Below are positions 44,088-51,499 of a DNA stretch of 64,000 nucleotides, one piece after another. Location: assembly GCA_910589035.1 (NCBI GenBank), contig CAJUSI010000096.1, forward strand, positions 1 through 64,000. The letters run 5' to 3'. A program made the translations under genes and the position numbers. This DNA comes from an uncultured Acetatifactor sp. GTDB taxonomy: Bacteria > Bacillota > Clostridia > Lachnospirales > Lachnospiraceae. Below the pieces are notes generated by a model. It searched no databases. It was given only the letters and a program-made list of their open reading frames with translations, and had not been told where the DNA came from. How positions within the stretch are numbered: the stretch's first letter is position 1; the number at the start of each line of letters is the position of its first letter.

Positions 44088-44711
44088 ATGCGGATTGGTA
44101 CCGGTATGGCAGGGATGGAAGCGGTAAGGGACAGAAAAGGACCGGAGGAGAGAGGCGGACGTTTTCGGACCGGAAGCTACTCGGAGGCAATGTCCTTTGA
44201 AAACAGCATGTGGATGATATCCGGCAGCAGGGTACAGGAATTGGAAGAAAAGGATGGCAGGGAGGAGAACGGAGTCCCGAAGGAAAAAGCGGAGGCGGAA
44301 AAAATTTATCAGGCTGCCGTTTCCGGAAAGCCGAATCCGGTGGAGAATCTCAGGGAAGCATCCAAGGTACCCTACGGATATCTGGCGAAGGACGGTGTGA
44401 TAGAATACAATGGGGTATGCTTTGTCTGTGACGAGAAGACCAACAGCATCTGCCTGGGGGATATGACGGACACGAAAAATGTCCTGACCATTACGCTCTC
44501 GGGAGGCGGACATCTGAAGGTAAACCGCAACAGCGTGGGACTTTTGTCCAGGGCCGCAGGCATGTTTTCTCCCGAGGATTTAAATCTGATTATGCGCGCC
44601 ATTGCCCAGGATGCGAAGATAATGTCCGTACAGAAGGAAATAGAGGATGCGGACGCGGAAATCGGCAATCAGTTGGGAAATGACGGAAGCGATGGAAATA
44701 AGGAAACATAA
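44088..44711 (+). CDS. Unknown protein paired with the FliD_C-like protein
   Basis: A 207-residue soluble protein that I do not recognise. It opens MRIGTGMAG, much like MRIRTGARA of the preceding protein, which suggests a common N-terminal signal. Residues about 65-90 are charged and helical. The core is YLAKDGVIEYNGVCFVCDEKTNSICLGDM and TKNVLTITLSGGGHLKVNRNSVGLLSRAAGMFSPEDLNLIMRAIAQD. It starts 45 nt after the FliD_C-like gene with GGAAGGGAGAG upstream, so the two are probably co-transcribed. Confidence 0.7.
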   Translation: MRIGTGMAGMEAVRDRKGPEERGGRFRTGSYSEAMSFENSMWMISGSRVQELEEKDGREENGVPKEKAEAEKIYQAAVSGKPNPVENLREASKVPYGYLAKDGVIEYNGVCFVCDEKTNSICLGDMTDTKNVLTITLSGGGHLKVNRNSVGLLSRAAGMFSPEDLNLIMRAIAQDAKIMSVQKEIEDADAEIGNQLGNDGSDGNKET

Positions 44712-44809
44712 AATAAAGAAGCATAAAGGGAAGAGGAACGGAAGAGATACATAGGAAAACAAAAGACACGGCGAAGGATCAGTAAAGGACGAAACAGACA
44801 ATGAGGAAA

Positions 44810-44834
44810 GGAGACGCTTCAACGCGTCTCCTTC
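44810..44834 (-). terminator. Hairpin at the end of the sortase operon
   Basis: GGAGACGC (44810..44817) and GCGTCTCC (44824..44831) are perfect complements with a 6-nt loop overlapping the stop codon of the surface protein. A short T-run follows on the minus strand, and CTTCTTT on the plus strand, so it may serve both convergent genes. Confidence 0.65.
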
Positions 44835-45661
44835 TTTCTGAGGATAATGCTTCCCGCAAAGCAGAGAACCGATGCGAGGAACAGCCAGGGATATATCATG
44901 GCTTCTCCGGTTTTCGGAACGTGGTCATATTCGTCGTCGTCGGAGCTTGACGCGGGAGAAGTCTGGTCGGGAGAAGCCTGATCGGCAGGCTGCTGATTAT
45001 CAGTGCCCGGTTCCGGGCTGTACGCATAGTAAGGAACCTTGGAGGCACCGTTCTCTATAACAAGCGCCCCTGCGGATACATTGTAAAAATTATAATAACT
45101 GCCGTTGTACCAGTCGCCAAGGGCAGCGAAATGTCCCACCGTACCGCCGCAGGAGATGTTGGAAGAGGGAGCGGAATCTGAGAAGTACAGGGTCATTTCC
45201 GCCACGTTATCATTAAAGGTGCATGTGGTATTATCATACAAGCTGGCAGATCTGACATCTCCGTTGACGGAACAGAACGCACCCGCCAGGATATAGCATT
45301 CATTCACGCCGCCTGTCACAACAGCTGCCTGGGCATTGTTGTGGACGGTCAGATTGGCCAGCTTTACATCGCCCAGATGAAGCTCATGAAACCCGCCGTC
45401 CCCGGCATAGACTACAATGGAGTCCCCATCCTTTAAGATGGTGAGCAGATAGGCCCGCGAGTAATACTGTCCCAGGCTTTCATCATAGGTGGAACCCTGC
45501 TGAAAGGTCCAGTCATTTTCCGCCGTGTTGAACCTGGCGGAGTAAGTGACAGGATCATCCGCATGTGAGGTGAAGGAGCTCAGCCCGGGTGCCAGTATCA
45601 GCATGGCGGCCGCAGACAGCAAAGCGATCAGTTTCTTCTTTTTCGTGCCGATAAAACGCAT
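44819..45661 (-). CDS. Sortase-anchored surface protein (VPKTG)
   Basis: A 280-residue cell-wall protein. A signal peptide (KKKKLIALLSAAAMLILAPGL, cut near TSHA-DD) is followed by a beta-rich middle part and a Ser/Asp/Gln-rich linker. The sorting signal at the end is VPKTG (248-252), a hydrophobic stretch (MIYPWLFLASVLCFAGSIIL) and RKKETR. It would be cut after Thr and joined to peptidoglycan. It lies 37 nt downstream of a class B sortase, which is its likely enzyme. The middle domain is not one I recognise; it may be an adhesin or a pilin-like protein. Confidence 0.88.
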   Translation of the reverse strand: MRFIGTKKKKLIALLSAAAMLILAPGLSSFTSHADDPVTYSARFNTAENDWTFQQGSTYDESLGQYYSRAYLLTILKDGDSIVVYAGDGGFHELHLGDVKLANLTVHNNAQAAVVTGGVNECYILAGAFCSVNGDVRSASLYDNTTCTFNDNVAEMTLYFSDSAPSSNISCGGTVGHFAALGDWYNGSYYNFYNVSAGALVIENGASKVPYYAYSPEPGTDNQQPADQASPDQTSPASSSDDDEYDHVPKTGEAMIYPWLFLASVLCFAGSIILRKKETR

Positions 45662-45698
45662 AATAAACCCTCCTTTTACTTCTTTGTTTTATTTTCTT

Positions 45699-46553
45699 CT
45701 ATTCCTGAATGGGCAGATAGGTGTCTCCGCTTTCGACTTCTCTGGCGACTACCACAAATCTTCCCCGTTCCACATGGTATACACAGGTGGAGAGCGTAAT
45801 AAAGCGATCTCCGAAATCGGCTGTCACACCGGTGTCATACAGGGACAATTTCTTTATATTGTCGTAGAAATCATCAAATTCCTCCTGGGTATCAGCCTGA
45901 AAGAATTTATAGAATTTAAACACAGTATCGGTTTTTTTATATACCTGGGAGCGGAACACGGCGATTACTTCATAGTTTCTTTGACACTCCTTCGTATATA
46001 ATATAATGTTTTTGTGTTCCTGCCAGTAGCTTTCGTCCTCATAATCCGGCAGATTTCCGAACATGGCTCCCGACTCCATATTATGCCCATGAATGATCAG
46101 GTTTGTGGTCAGCGGATCCAGGCTGCTGTCGGTGTCCAGAATCAGGCAGCCGTTGTAATCCCTGGAGCCGTCAAATCCCCGGTACAAATAGTATTCTTCG
46201 TCCCTTGGAGTCCACATGACAGGGTAATCGATCCCGGTATCCGGAATCTGCAGCCAGGCCGCCATATCCTCGTTGGCGAGAAAGCTGTCCCGGTAGGGAT
46301 TAACCACGGGCTCGGGCGTGGGCTCGGGCGTGGGTTCAGGCTCCGGTGTTGGCTCCGGGGAAGGAGAGGGTGTCAGGGTCTGAGCTTCGGACTCTGCCCT
46401 CAGAGCTTCGGCGGAAGCGCGCAGCGCGTCCAGTGTCTCCCGGGCCTGCCGGTCTTTCCAAAAATGCAGACCTGCCAGTATAATGCCGGCTGCAAGACAC
46501 AGAACGGCGATGACAGCCAGCAGGACGGCGGCTTTCTTTTTTGTGAATTTCAT
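45699..46553 (-). CDS. srtB: Class B sortase
   Basis: A 284-residue membrane transpeptidase. One N-terminal membrane segment (AAVLLAVIAVLCLAAGIILAG) and a Pro-Glu repeat spacer (about 60-84) lead to the catalytic domain. WLQIPDTGIDYPVM, NLIIHGHNMESGAMFGNL (His157), FITLSTCVYH (Cys257) and RGRFVVVAR (Arg265) form the sortase B triad. ATG 46553 is preceded by GAGGA; ATGs at 46565 and 46703 are less likely. It is upstream of and co-oriented with the VPKTG protein. Class B enzymes more often use NPQTN-type signals, so the pairing is worth testing. Confidence 0.92.
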   Translation of the reverse strand: MKFTKKKAAVLLAVIAVLCLAAGIILAGLHFWKDRQARETLDALRASAEALRAESEAQTLTPSPSPEPTPEPEPTPEPTPEPVVNPYRDSFLANEDMAAWLQIPDTGIDYPVMWTPRDEEYYLYRGFDGSRDYNGCLILDTDSSLDPLTTNLIIHGHNMESGAMFGNLPDYEDESYWQEHKNIILYTKECQRNYEVIAVFRSQVYKKTDTVFKFYKFFQADTQEEFDDFYDNIKKLSLYDTGVTADFGDRFITLSTCVYHVERGRFVVVAREVESGDTYLPIQE

Positions 46554-46669
46554 GTGATTCCTCATTTTTATATTGTAAAAATTCCCTCTGTTTTCTGCTG
46601 TCCGCGCGGCTGCTTTGGCATCTGAGAAAGCATGTATATTGGAGCTTTCCCCATATATCCTCCTGTTAA

Positions 46670-46725
46670 ACCTGCGGACAATCCGGAACCGAAATTTTGT
46701 CATAAGCGCAGAATTTCATGGAATT
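46670..46725 (-). repeat. Dispersed repeat family 1, copy C
   Basis: GGACAATCCGGAACCGAAATTTTG is the reverse orientation of the copy A and B core, and GCGCAGAATTTCATG continues the match to copy D. It lies upstream of the sortase gene. Confidence 0.65.
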
Positions 46726-46817
46726 AATCCGCAACGATTTCAAGTAAGATATGGCATAACCCGATAAACACCGTAAAATAAAGCCGGAACTTGTCCGAAG
46801 CTTCGGATTTAATCCAA

Positions 46818-46862
46818 AAGAGGGTTCAATTCCCCACAGCTTGCTGCGGGGAGTTTTATTCG
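46818..46862 (+). repeat. Repeat family 2 copy with terminator-like hairpin
   Basis: GGGTTCAATTCCCC is followed by CCCCACAGC-GCTGCGGGG pairing (46832..46851) and GAGTTTTATT. The same arrangement occurs at 19153..19205. It may terminate transcription. Confidence 0.5.
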
Positions 46863-47026
46863 GAAAAAACAGGGTATGATATTATTATACCTGCAAATAC
46901 AGTAAAGTCAAGAAAAGTCAGTGTGTTTTTGCATGTGCTTTTGAAATCCGGAAGTGGGCGGCGGGCAGGAATATACAATCACGGGCAAGCCCGATAAAAG
47001 ATACCTGGTGCAGGGGGTGCTGGTCA

Positions 47027-47350
47027 ATGGAGAGTAACAGTGATATGAGAGACGAAAGCGGAAAAGCCGGGTCTGCGATTCTGCGCGTCCTGATAAAGCT
47101 TCTTCTGGGAGCGGCGGCAGCTGTGTCCCTGTGCGCCATTGTCGTACTCGTTCTGCAGATTTCAGGGAAGAACAGTCTCTACAGCAGGGCGGACAGCGGG
47201 GAAATGCTCCATGCATTGTCGGAGATGACGGTAAAGCAGGGGGGAGACTCCGGCGGGGGAAGCGAAGAGGATGAGGAATGGATGGACGGAGATATCCGTT
47301 ATCAGGGAATTCATTACCGGTATAACGAGGATGTGGTATGCGGCAGGTAA
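47027..47350 (+). pseudogene. N-terminal fragment resembling an LCP-family protein
   Basis: A 107-residue frame with one membrane segment (IKLLLGAAAAVSLCAIVVLVL, about 24-44) and a polar linker. It ends IRYQGIHYRYNEDVVCGR. RYQG-hYRYNED is the phrase that precedes the catalytic LytR-CpsA-Psr domain (normally continuing ILTFLxMGID) in Lachnospiraceae LCP proteins. Here the frame diverges and stops straight after it. So it looks like the membrane anchor of a truncated cell-wall glycopolymer transferase. The ribosome binding site is weak. A genuine small membrane protein cannot be excluded. Confidence 0.5.
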
Positions 47351-47491
47351 AATGCCGCCGCAAATCAGTAATCTGTAAATAACGATTAACCATGCATGCG
47401 TAATTGACGGTGCGTAATAAAAAATGAAATCCCTGGTCATGTGGTTGTTGGGGCTGTCGGGAAATAACATTTTTCAGACCTGTGTCCCAAG

Positions 47492-47556
47492 AAGACATCT
47501 CCCGCAGTTTTTATGTGCCTTTCGGCATGAACTCTTCTGCGGGAGATGTCTTTTTT
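47492..47556. terminator. Long 16-bp terminator hairpin
   Basis: AAGACATCTCCCGCAG (47492..47507) is a perfect complement of 47537..47552, with an inner GCC-TTTC-GGC hairpin and a T-run at 47551..47556. It lies beyond the end of the SUV3-like gene and can act for plus-strand transcripts; the minus strand has only CTTCTT. Confidence 0.75.
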
Positions 47557-47580
47557 GCTGCCTGTACTTTGTTCAGGCCT

Positions 47581-49656
47581 TTATATATGCCTTCTTTTAT
47601 GCCGCTGCCGGTGTCTTCTGGCGGCTTCGGGCGCGCCGTTTGGCCTGGCCTGCGCCATTCTGCCGTGAGCCTTTTTGGCGGAAGGCACGGCGTCTCTTCC
47701 TTCCTGACGTATTTTGGTATAACAGCTGTCGCATACTCCGAAGGAGGCTTCCAGTGCCAGGGGCATACCGCAGTACTGGCATTTGCGGATATACATTTTC
47801 TTGTCCTTTGACAGACAGCGCATGATGGTGTCTTCCGTTTTGGCCCGTTCCCGTTCCAGCCGGTCCGTATCCACTTCCTTGCCCAGGCGTACCGAGAACT
47901 GATAATACAGATCCAGCAGCTTATAGAAGGTTTCGTAGCGCATCAGGCCGGTATCGGAACACATGATCAGAGCCGGGAAATGCAGGGAGACGTCCGCCGT
48001 GTAGGTTTTGCAGTAGTACAGCCACAGATCCACCACATCCCGGTTCCTGGTGTCGATGGAGCAGGTCAGCATACGGTAAAGGATATGCTTGTCCTCGAAA
48101 CCGTCGATTTCCTTTCTGTCCCGGTACGCTTTCTCGTAAAGGAACAGCACTTCCTCAATGCTGATTTTCTCAAAGGGAGGATCGATCTCCACGGATTTCC
48201 AGATGGTCATCACCGCGTCCAGGGGATCATCCATGTCCAGAAGCACCTGGGGAAAGCCCAGGCTGACATGATCCACCTTCGGCTCCTCCTGAAGGAAGCG
48301 TTCCCTGATAAACGCAAGGCCTTCCGGTCCCACGGCGTTGACATATCCTGTGTCATAGAGACCGAATCTCCCTGCCCGGCCGGCAATCTGGCGGATTTCA
48401 GCGGTGAGTAAAGGACGGTTATGCTTTCCGTCAAATTTGCTGGTCTGTACGAATACGATGCGCCTTACGGGCAGATTTAAGCCCATGCCGATGGCGTCCG
48501 TGGACACTACCACATTGGTTTTCCCTTCGGCGAAGATGCGTATCTGCCTGCGGCGGATTTCCGGGGGAAGGCTTCCGTAGATCACGCTGACCTGATGCCC
48601 GCTGCGCTCCAGGCGCCCGGCGATATCCAGAACCATCCGCTTGGTAAATACGATGAGCGCGTCCCCCTCCTGCACGTCATCGGGGAAGGAGAAGGCTTCT
48701 TCTTCGCAGACCAGGGGAGTCTTACGCTCATATCTGTGTATTTCACAGGTATCCCCGCACAGGGAGATCAGATGTGTGATGACTTCTTCCGCGGAAGCGC
48801 TCAGGCAGACATGGATCTCCTGTGCCTGAATGCCCAGGATAGCCCTGGTCCAGGAATGCCCCCTGTCGGAATCCGCTATCATCTGGGCTTCATCGATAAC
48901 CGCCACATCATATTTCAGATCCAGATCCAGCATTTCCACGGTGGAGGAGATGATCCGGCTGTTTTCTTCATAGATGCGCTCCTCGCCGGTAAGCATGGTG
49001 CAGGGAATCCGGGCATCCTTCATTTTCTCATAGACCTCCAGGGCCAGCAGCCGCAGGGGGCCCAGATACACTCCTTTTTCAGCCTGCTTCAGCCTCTCCA
49101 GGGCCTGGTAGGTCTTGCCGCAGTTGGTGGGGCCGATATGCAGGACGAATTTCCGGGACATCTCCAGCGCCTCGGGGAATTCCGTCTCCGGCCTGGTGGG
49201 AACCATGCCGATGATCTGACTGCGAAGCTCTACGTTCATATAGCGGTTCAGAACAGCGCGCAGGCTCTTCTGACAGATATCGTAGGACTGCTCCGTCCGG
49301 AGAAATTCCAGAAATTTATTGGTGACAAGCTCCTGTTCATCCTGCCTGAGACTGGATATGTCAAGACGTACCAGTTCGTTTATCATGAGATCCCTGATTT
49401 TCATAATGGAAATCAGGTTGTTTTCGCGGAATGCAAAATAAGACAGATTGCGGAGCTGCCGGTGGTATTCGTCCAGATGCGCCTGGCTTACCCGGCCGTC
49501 CCTGGCCTCTTTCATTTCGGCGGCCAGGCGGTCGATCCTCTCTCTGTAGGTTTTTTTACCGTCATTGTTTTTCTTTTTTAATTTCAGGGCACAATCCTTA
49601 TATTGGGAAAAGTAGAACTGTGCCAGCTTTTCTTTCTGTACCATCAGTCGTTCCAT
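47581..49656 (-). CDS. SUV3-like RNA helicase
   Basis: A 691-residue superfamily 2 helicase resembling SUV3 of the mitochondrial RNA degradosome. Walker A is GPTNCGKT (175-182) and Walker B DEAQ (255-258, not DEAD). VSTDAIGMGLNLPVRRIVF is motif V and QIAGRAGRFG motif VI. A SUV3 C-terminal helical region follows. Near the end a four-cysteine zinc ribbon (CQYCGMPLALEASFGVCDSC) precedes a basic tail. The first 130 residues are charged and helical. Such enzymes unwind structured RNA for 3'-5' decay. The start codon is uncertain (49656 or 49644). It stands alone. Confidence 0.9.
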   Translation of the reverse strand: MERLMVQKEKLAQFYFSQYKDCALKLKKKNNDGKKTYRERIDRLAAEMKEARDGRVSQAHLDEYHRQLRNLSYFAFRENNLISIMKIRDLMINELVRLDISSLRQDEQELVTNKFLEFLRTEQSYDICQKSLRAVLNRYMNVELRSQIIGMVPTRPETEFPEALEMSRKFVLHIGPTNCGKTYQALERLKQAEKGVYLGPLRLLALEVYEKMKDARIPCTMLTGEERIYEENSRIISSTVEMLDLDLKYDVAVIDEAQMIADSDRGHSWTRAILGIQAQEIHVCLSASAEEVITHLISLCGDTCEIHRYERKTPLVCEEEAFSFPDDVQEGDALIVFTKRMVLDIAGRLERSGHQVSVIYGSLPPEIRRRQIRIFAEGKTNVVVSTDAIGMGLNLPVRRIVFVQTSKFDGKHNRPLLTAEIRQIAGRAGRFGLYDTGYVNAVGPEGLAFIRERFLQEEPKVDHVSLGFPQVLLDMDDPLDAVMTIWKSVEIDPPFEKISIEEVLFLYEKAYRDRKEIDGFEDKHILYRMLTCSIDTRNRDVVDLWLYYCKTYTADVSLHFPALIMCSDTGLMRYETFYKLLDLYYQFSVRLGKEVDTDRLERERAKTEDTIMRCLSKDKKMYIRKCQYCGMPLALEASFGVCDSCYTKIRQEGRDAVPSAKKAHGRMAQARPNGAPEAARRHRQRHKRRHI

Positions 49657-49810
49657 ACCGCCCGACAGGGCGTCCTCTATATATATTGAATATCCAAAAT
49701 GGGGCTTTGATACATGATACCCGAATCAGTATAGCATAAATTATCCGTTTACAAAAGAGGAAAATGAGAATGAATATTTGTCCATAATCCACGTCAAAAC
49801 ACATTATGAA

Positions 49811-49839
49811 TTGACTATACACAAATTGTGTAGTAAAAT
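49811..49839 (+). promoter_or_regulatory. Promoter with palindrome in the spacer
   Basis: TTGACT (49811..49816), 17 nt, TAAAAT (49834..49839). The spacer is almost entirely the palindrome TACACAA-A-TTGTGTA (49818..49832), which suggests tight repression, possibly by the encoded DNA-binding protein itself. Confidence 0.75.
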
Positions 49840-49871
49840 TAAGGCAGCATAGAAAAAGAGAGGGATATGAA

Positions 49872-50690
49872 GTGATAGGGACAGGAAGCAGGATCGGTAT
49901 GCTGACCGTGGAGGAGGCTACCGAACAGAGAAAAGGAGGATATATCGTCTGGCGCTGCCGCTGCGACTGCGGCGGGGAGATTCTGGCGGACACTCGCTGT
50001 CTCCAGAGGAAATCCGTGCGGGACTGCGGGTGCAGATCCCCGCTGCGGCCCGGACAGAAAGATATTACCGGGCTGCGCTTCGGGAAACTGACCGCCGTAA
50101 GGCCGACGAAGGAACGGAGCAGACGGGGCAGCACGGTCTGGCTGTGCAGGTGCGACTGCGGCAGAGAGGTGAAAGTGCAGCTGGATCAGCTGACATCGGG
50201 ATTGCGCAAAAGCTGCGGATGTCTGAGTCATCCGCCGAGAAAGGACTATATCGGAAAGCGCTTCGGGAAGCTGACGGTGACGGGGTATGCCGGGAAGCGG
50301 GCGGGAATGCACCGGTGGGAGTGCCGCTGCGACTGCGGCCGGGAGACGGTAGTGGGGCAGACGCTTCTGCAGAACGGTAAGACCAGGAGCTGCGGCTGCC
50401 TGCAGGCTGAGATATACAGAGAAAACCTGAAGCTGACGGAGGGAACCTCCGTGACGATTCTGCAGGCGATTAAGAGGGGACGGCTGATCAAAACCAATAC
50501 AAGCGGTTATAACGGAGTCTATTACAATAAAAGGAAGAATCGGTGGACGGCCCAGATTACCTTTCAGGGAAGGACCCGGTACCTGGGCTCCTTCGAACTG
50601 CTGGCGGACGCGGTGGAGGCCAGGCGGCAGGGGGAGAAAATCTATGATGCCTTTCTGGAACAGCTGGGCGGGGACGGGAACAATACATGA
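49872..50690 (+). CDS. Zinc-repeat and AP2-domain DNA-binding protein
   Basis: A 272-residue protein with three copies of a ~53-residue zinc unit (about 3-56, 65-119 and 126-178). Each has a CRCDCG pair and a closing CGC, with the phrase GxRFGKLTV before it. An AP2 domain (about 208-264: TSGYNGVYYNKRKNRWTAQITFQGRTRYLGSF) follows. Both modules occur in phage HNH homing endonucleases, but no HNH nuclease is visible between them. The GTG start at 49872 follows GAGAGGG by 7 nt. It could be a domesticated homing-endonuclease relative turned repressor. Confidence 0.85.
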   Translation: MIGTGSRIGMLTVEEATEQRKGGYIVWRCRCDCGGEILADTRCLQRKSVRDCGCRSPLRPGQKDITGLRFGKLTAVRPTKERSRRGSTVWLCRCDCGREVKVQLDQLTSGLRKSCGCLSHPPRKDYIGKRFGKLTVTGYAGKRAGMHRWECRCDCGRETVVGQTLLQNGKTRSCGCLQAEIYRENLKLTEGTSVTILQAIKRGRLIKTNTSGYNGVYYNKRKNRWTAQITFQGRTRYLGSFELLADAVEARRQGEKIYDAFLEQLGGDGNNT

Positions 50691-50916
50691 TTATTTTGAC
50701 ATTTATTCCGGAGTATAGTATTATGAAGCTGCCATCATGTGTTGTCCGGAATGATTATTTTCATTGAGAAGGAACGGTATAAGCCATTCCTGAGGCCGGT
50801 CTGCAGAATGACCGGCCTGTTCGGTATTACAGGGGAGGAATTATGCTGTCTGAGGGAGAATAGACGCAGGGAGGACGAAGCTTACGAAGAGATTTCAGGA
50901 TATTAAGGAGGAGGGT

Positions 50917-51404
50917 ATGCGCAGCAATCTGACCACGCTCTGCTACATAGAGAGGGATGAACGCTATCTGATGCTTCATCGGGTGAAAAAGGAAAAGGAC
51001 ATCAACCGGGATAAATGGATCGGTGTGGGCGGGCATTTCGAGGAGGGGGAATCTCCGGAGGAATGCCTGCTGAGAGAGGTAAAGGAGGAAACGGGGCTTA
51101 CGCTGACCGCGTGGAAGCTTCGGGGGATCATCACCTTTGGCACGGATACCTGCGATACGGAATACATGTTCCTCTATACGGCGGATTCCTATACGGGAGA
51201 ACTGAAGGAATGCGACGAGGGGAATCTGGAATGGGTGGAGAAGTCCGCAGTCTGTGAACTGCCCATATGGGAGGGGATAAAATCTTCTTCCGCCTGCTGG
51301 AGGAGCAGGCAGGCTTTTTCTCCCTGAAGCTTTCCTACGTGGGTGACAGACTGGCGGAGGCCGTGCTGGACGGGAGACGGCTTTCACAATTCCCAAGCTC
51401 CTAA
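50917..51404 (+). pseudogene. Nudix hydrolase (MutT/8-oxo-dGTP type), frameshifted
   Basis: TAAGGAGGAGGGT precedes ATG 50917. The complete Nudix box GHFEEGESPEECLLREVKEETGL is present, as is the MutT-like start TTLCYIERDERYLMLHRVKKEKD. The frame ends early at 51327, but one base back, from 51276, the expected C-terminus continues (GDKIFFRLLEEQAGFFSLKLSY to a TAA at 51402). The shift falls in a GGGG run and fits loss of one G. Whole, the protein would be about 162 residues. The stop codon lies at the edge of a family 1 repeat. A sequencing error is possible; the Nudix core itself is intact. Confidence 0.85.
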
Positions 51405-51456
51405 TCCGGACAAACCGGAATCGAAATATTGACATTTAGAGCAGGATTTCGTTGTA
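51398..51456 (-). repeat. Dispersed repeat family 1, copy D
   Basis: CTAATCCGGACAAACCGGAA followed by CGAAATATTGAC. In this orientation it matches the reverse of copy A, and its TAA supplies the stop codon of the restored Nudix frame. Confidence 0.7.
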
Positions 51457-51499
51457 AAGAGCCTAAGAGGAGGGAGTTTCAGGAGGAAGTCATAAAAGA

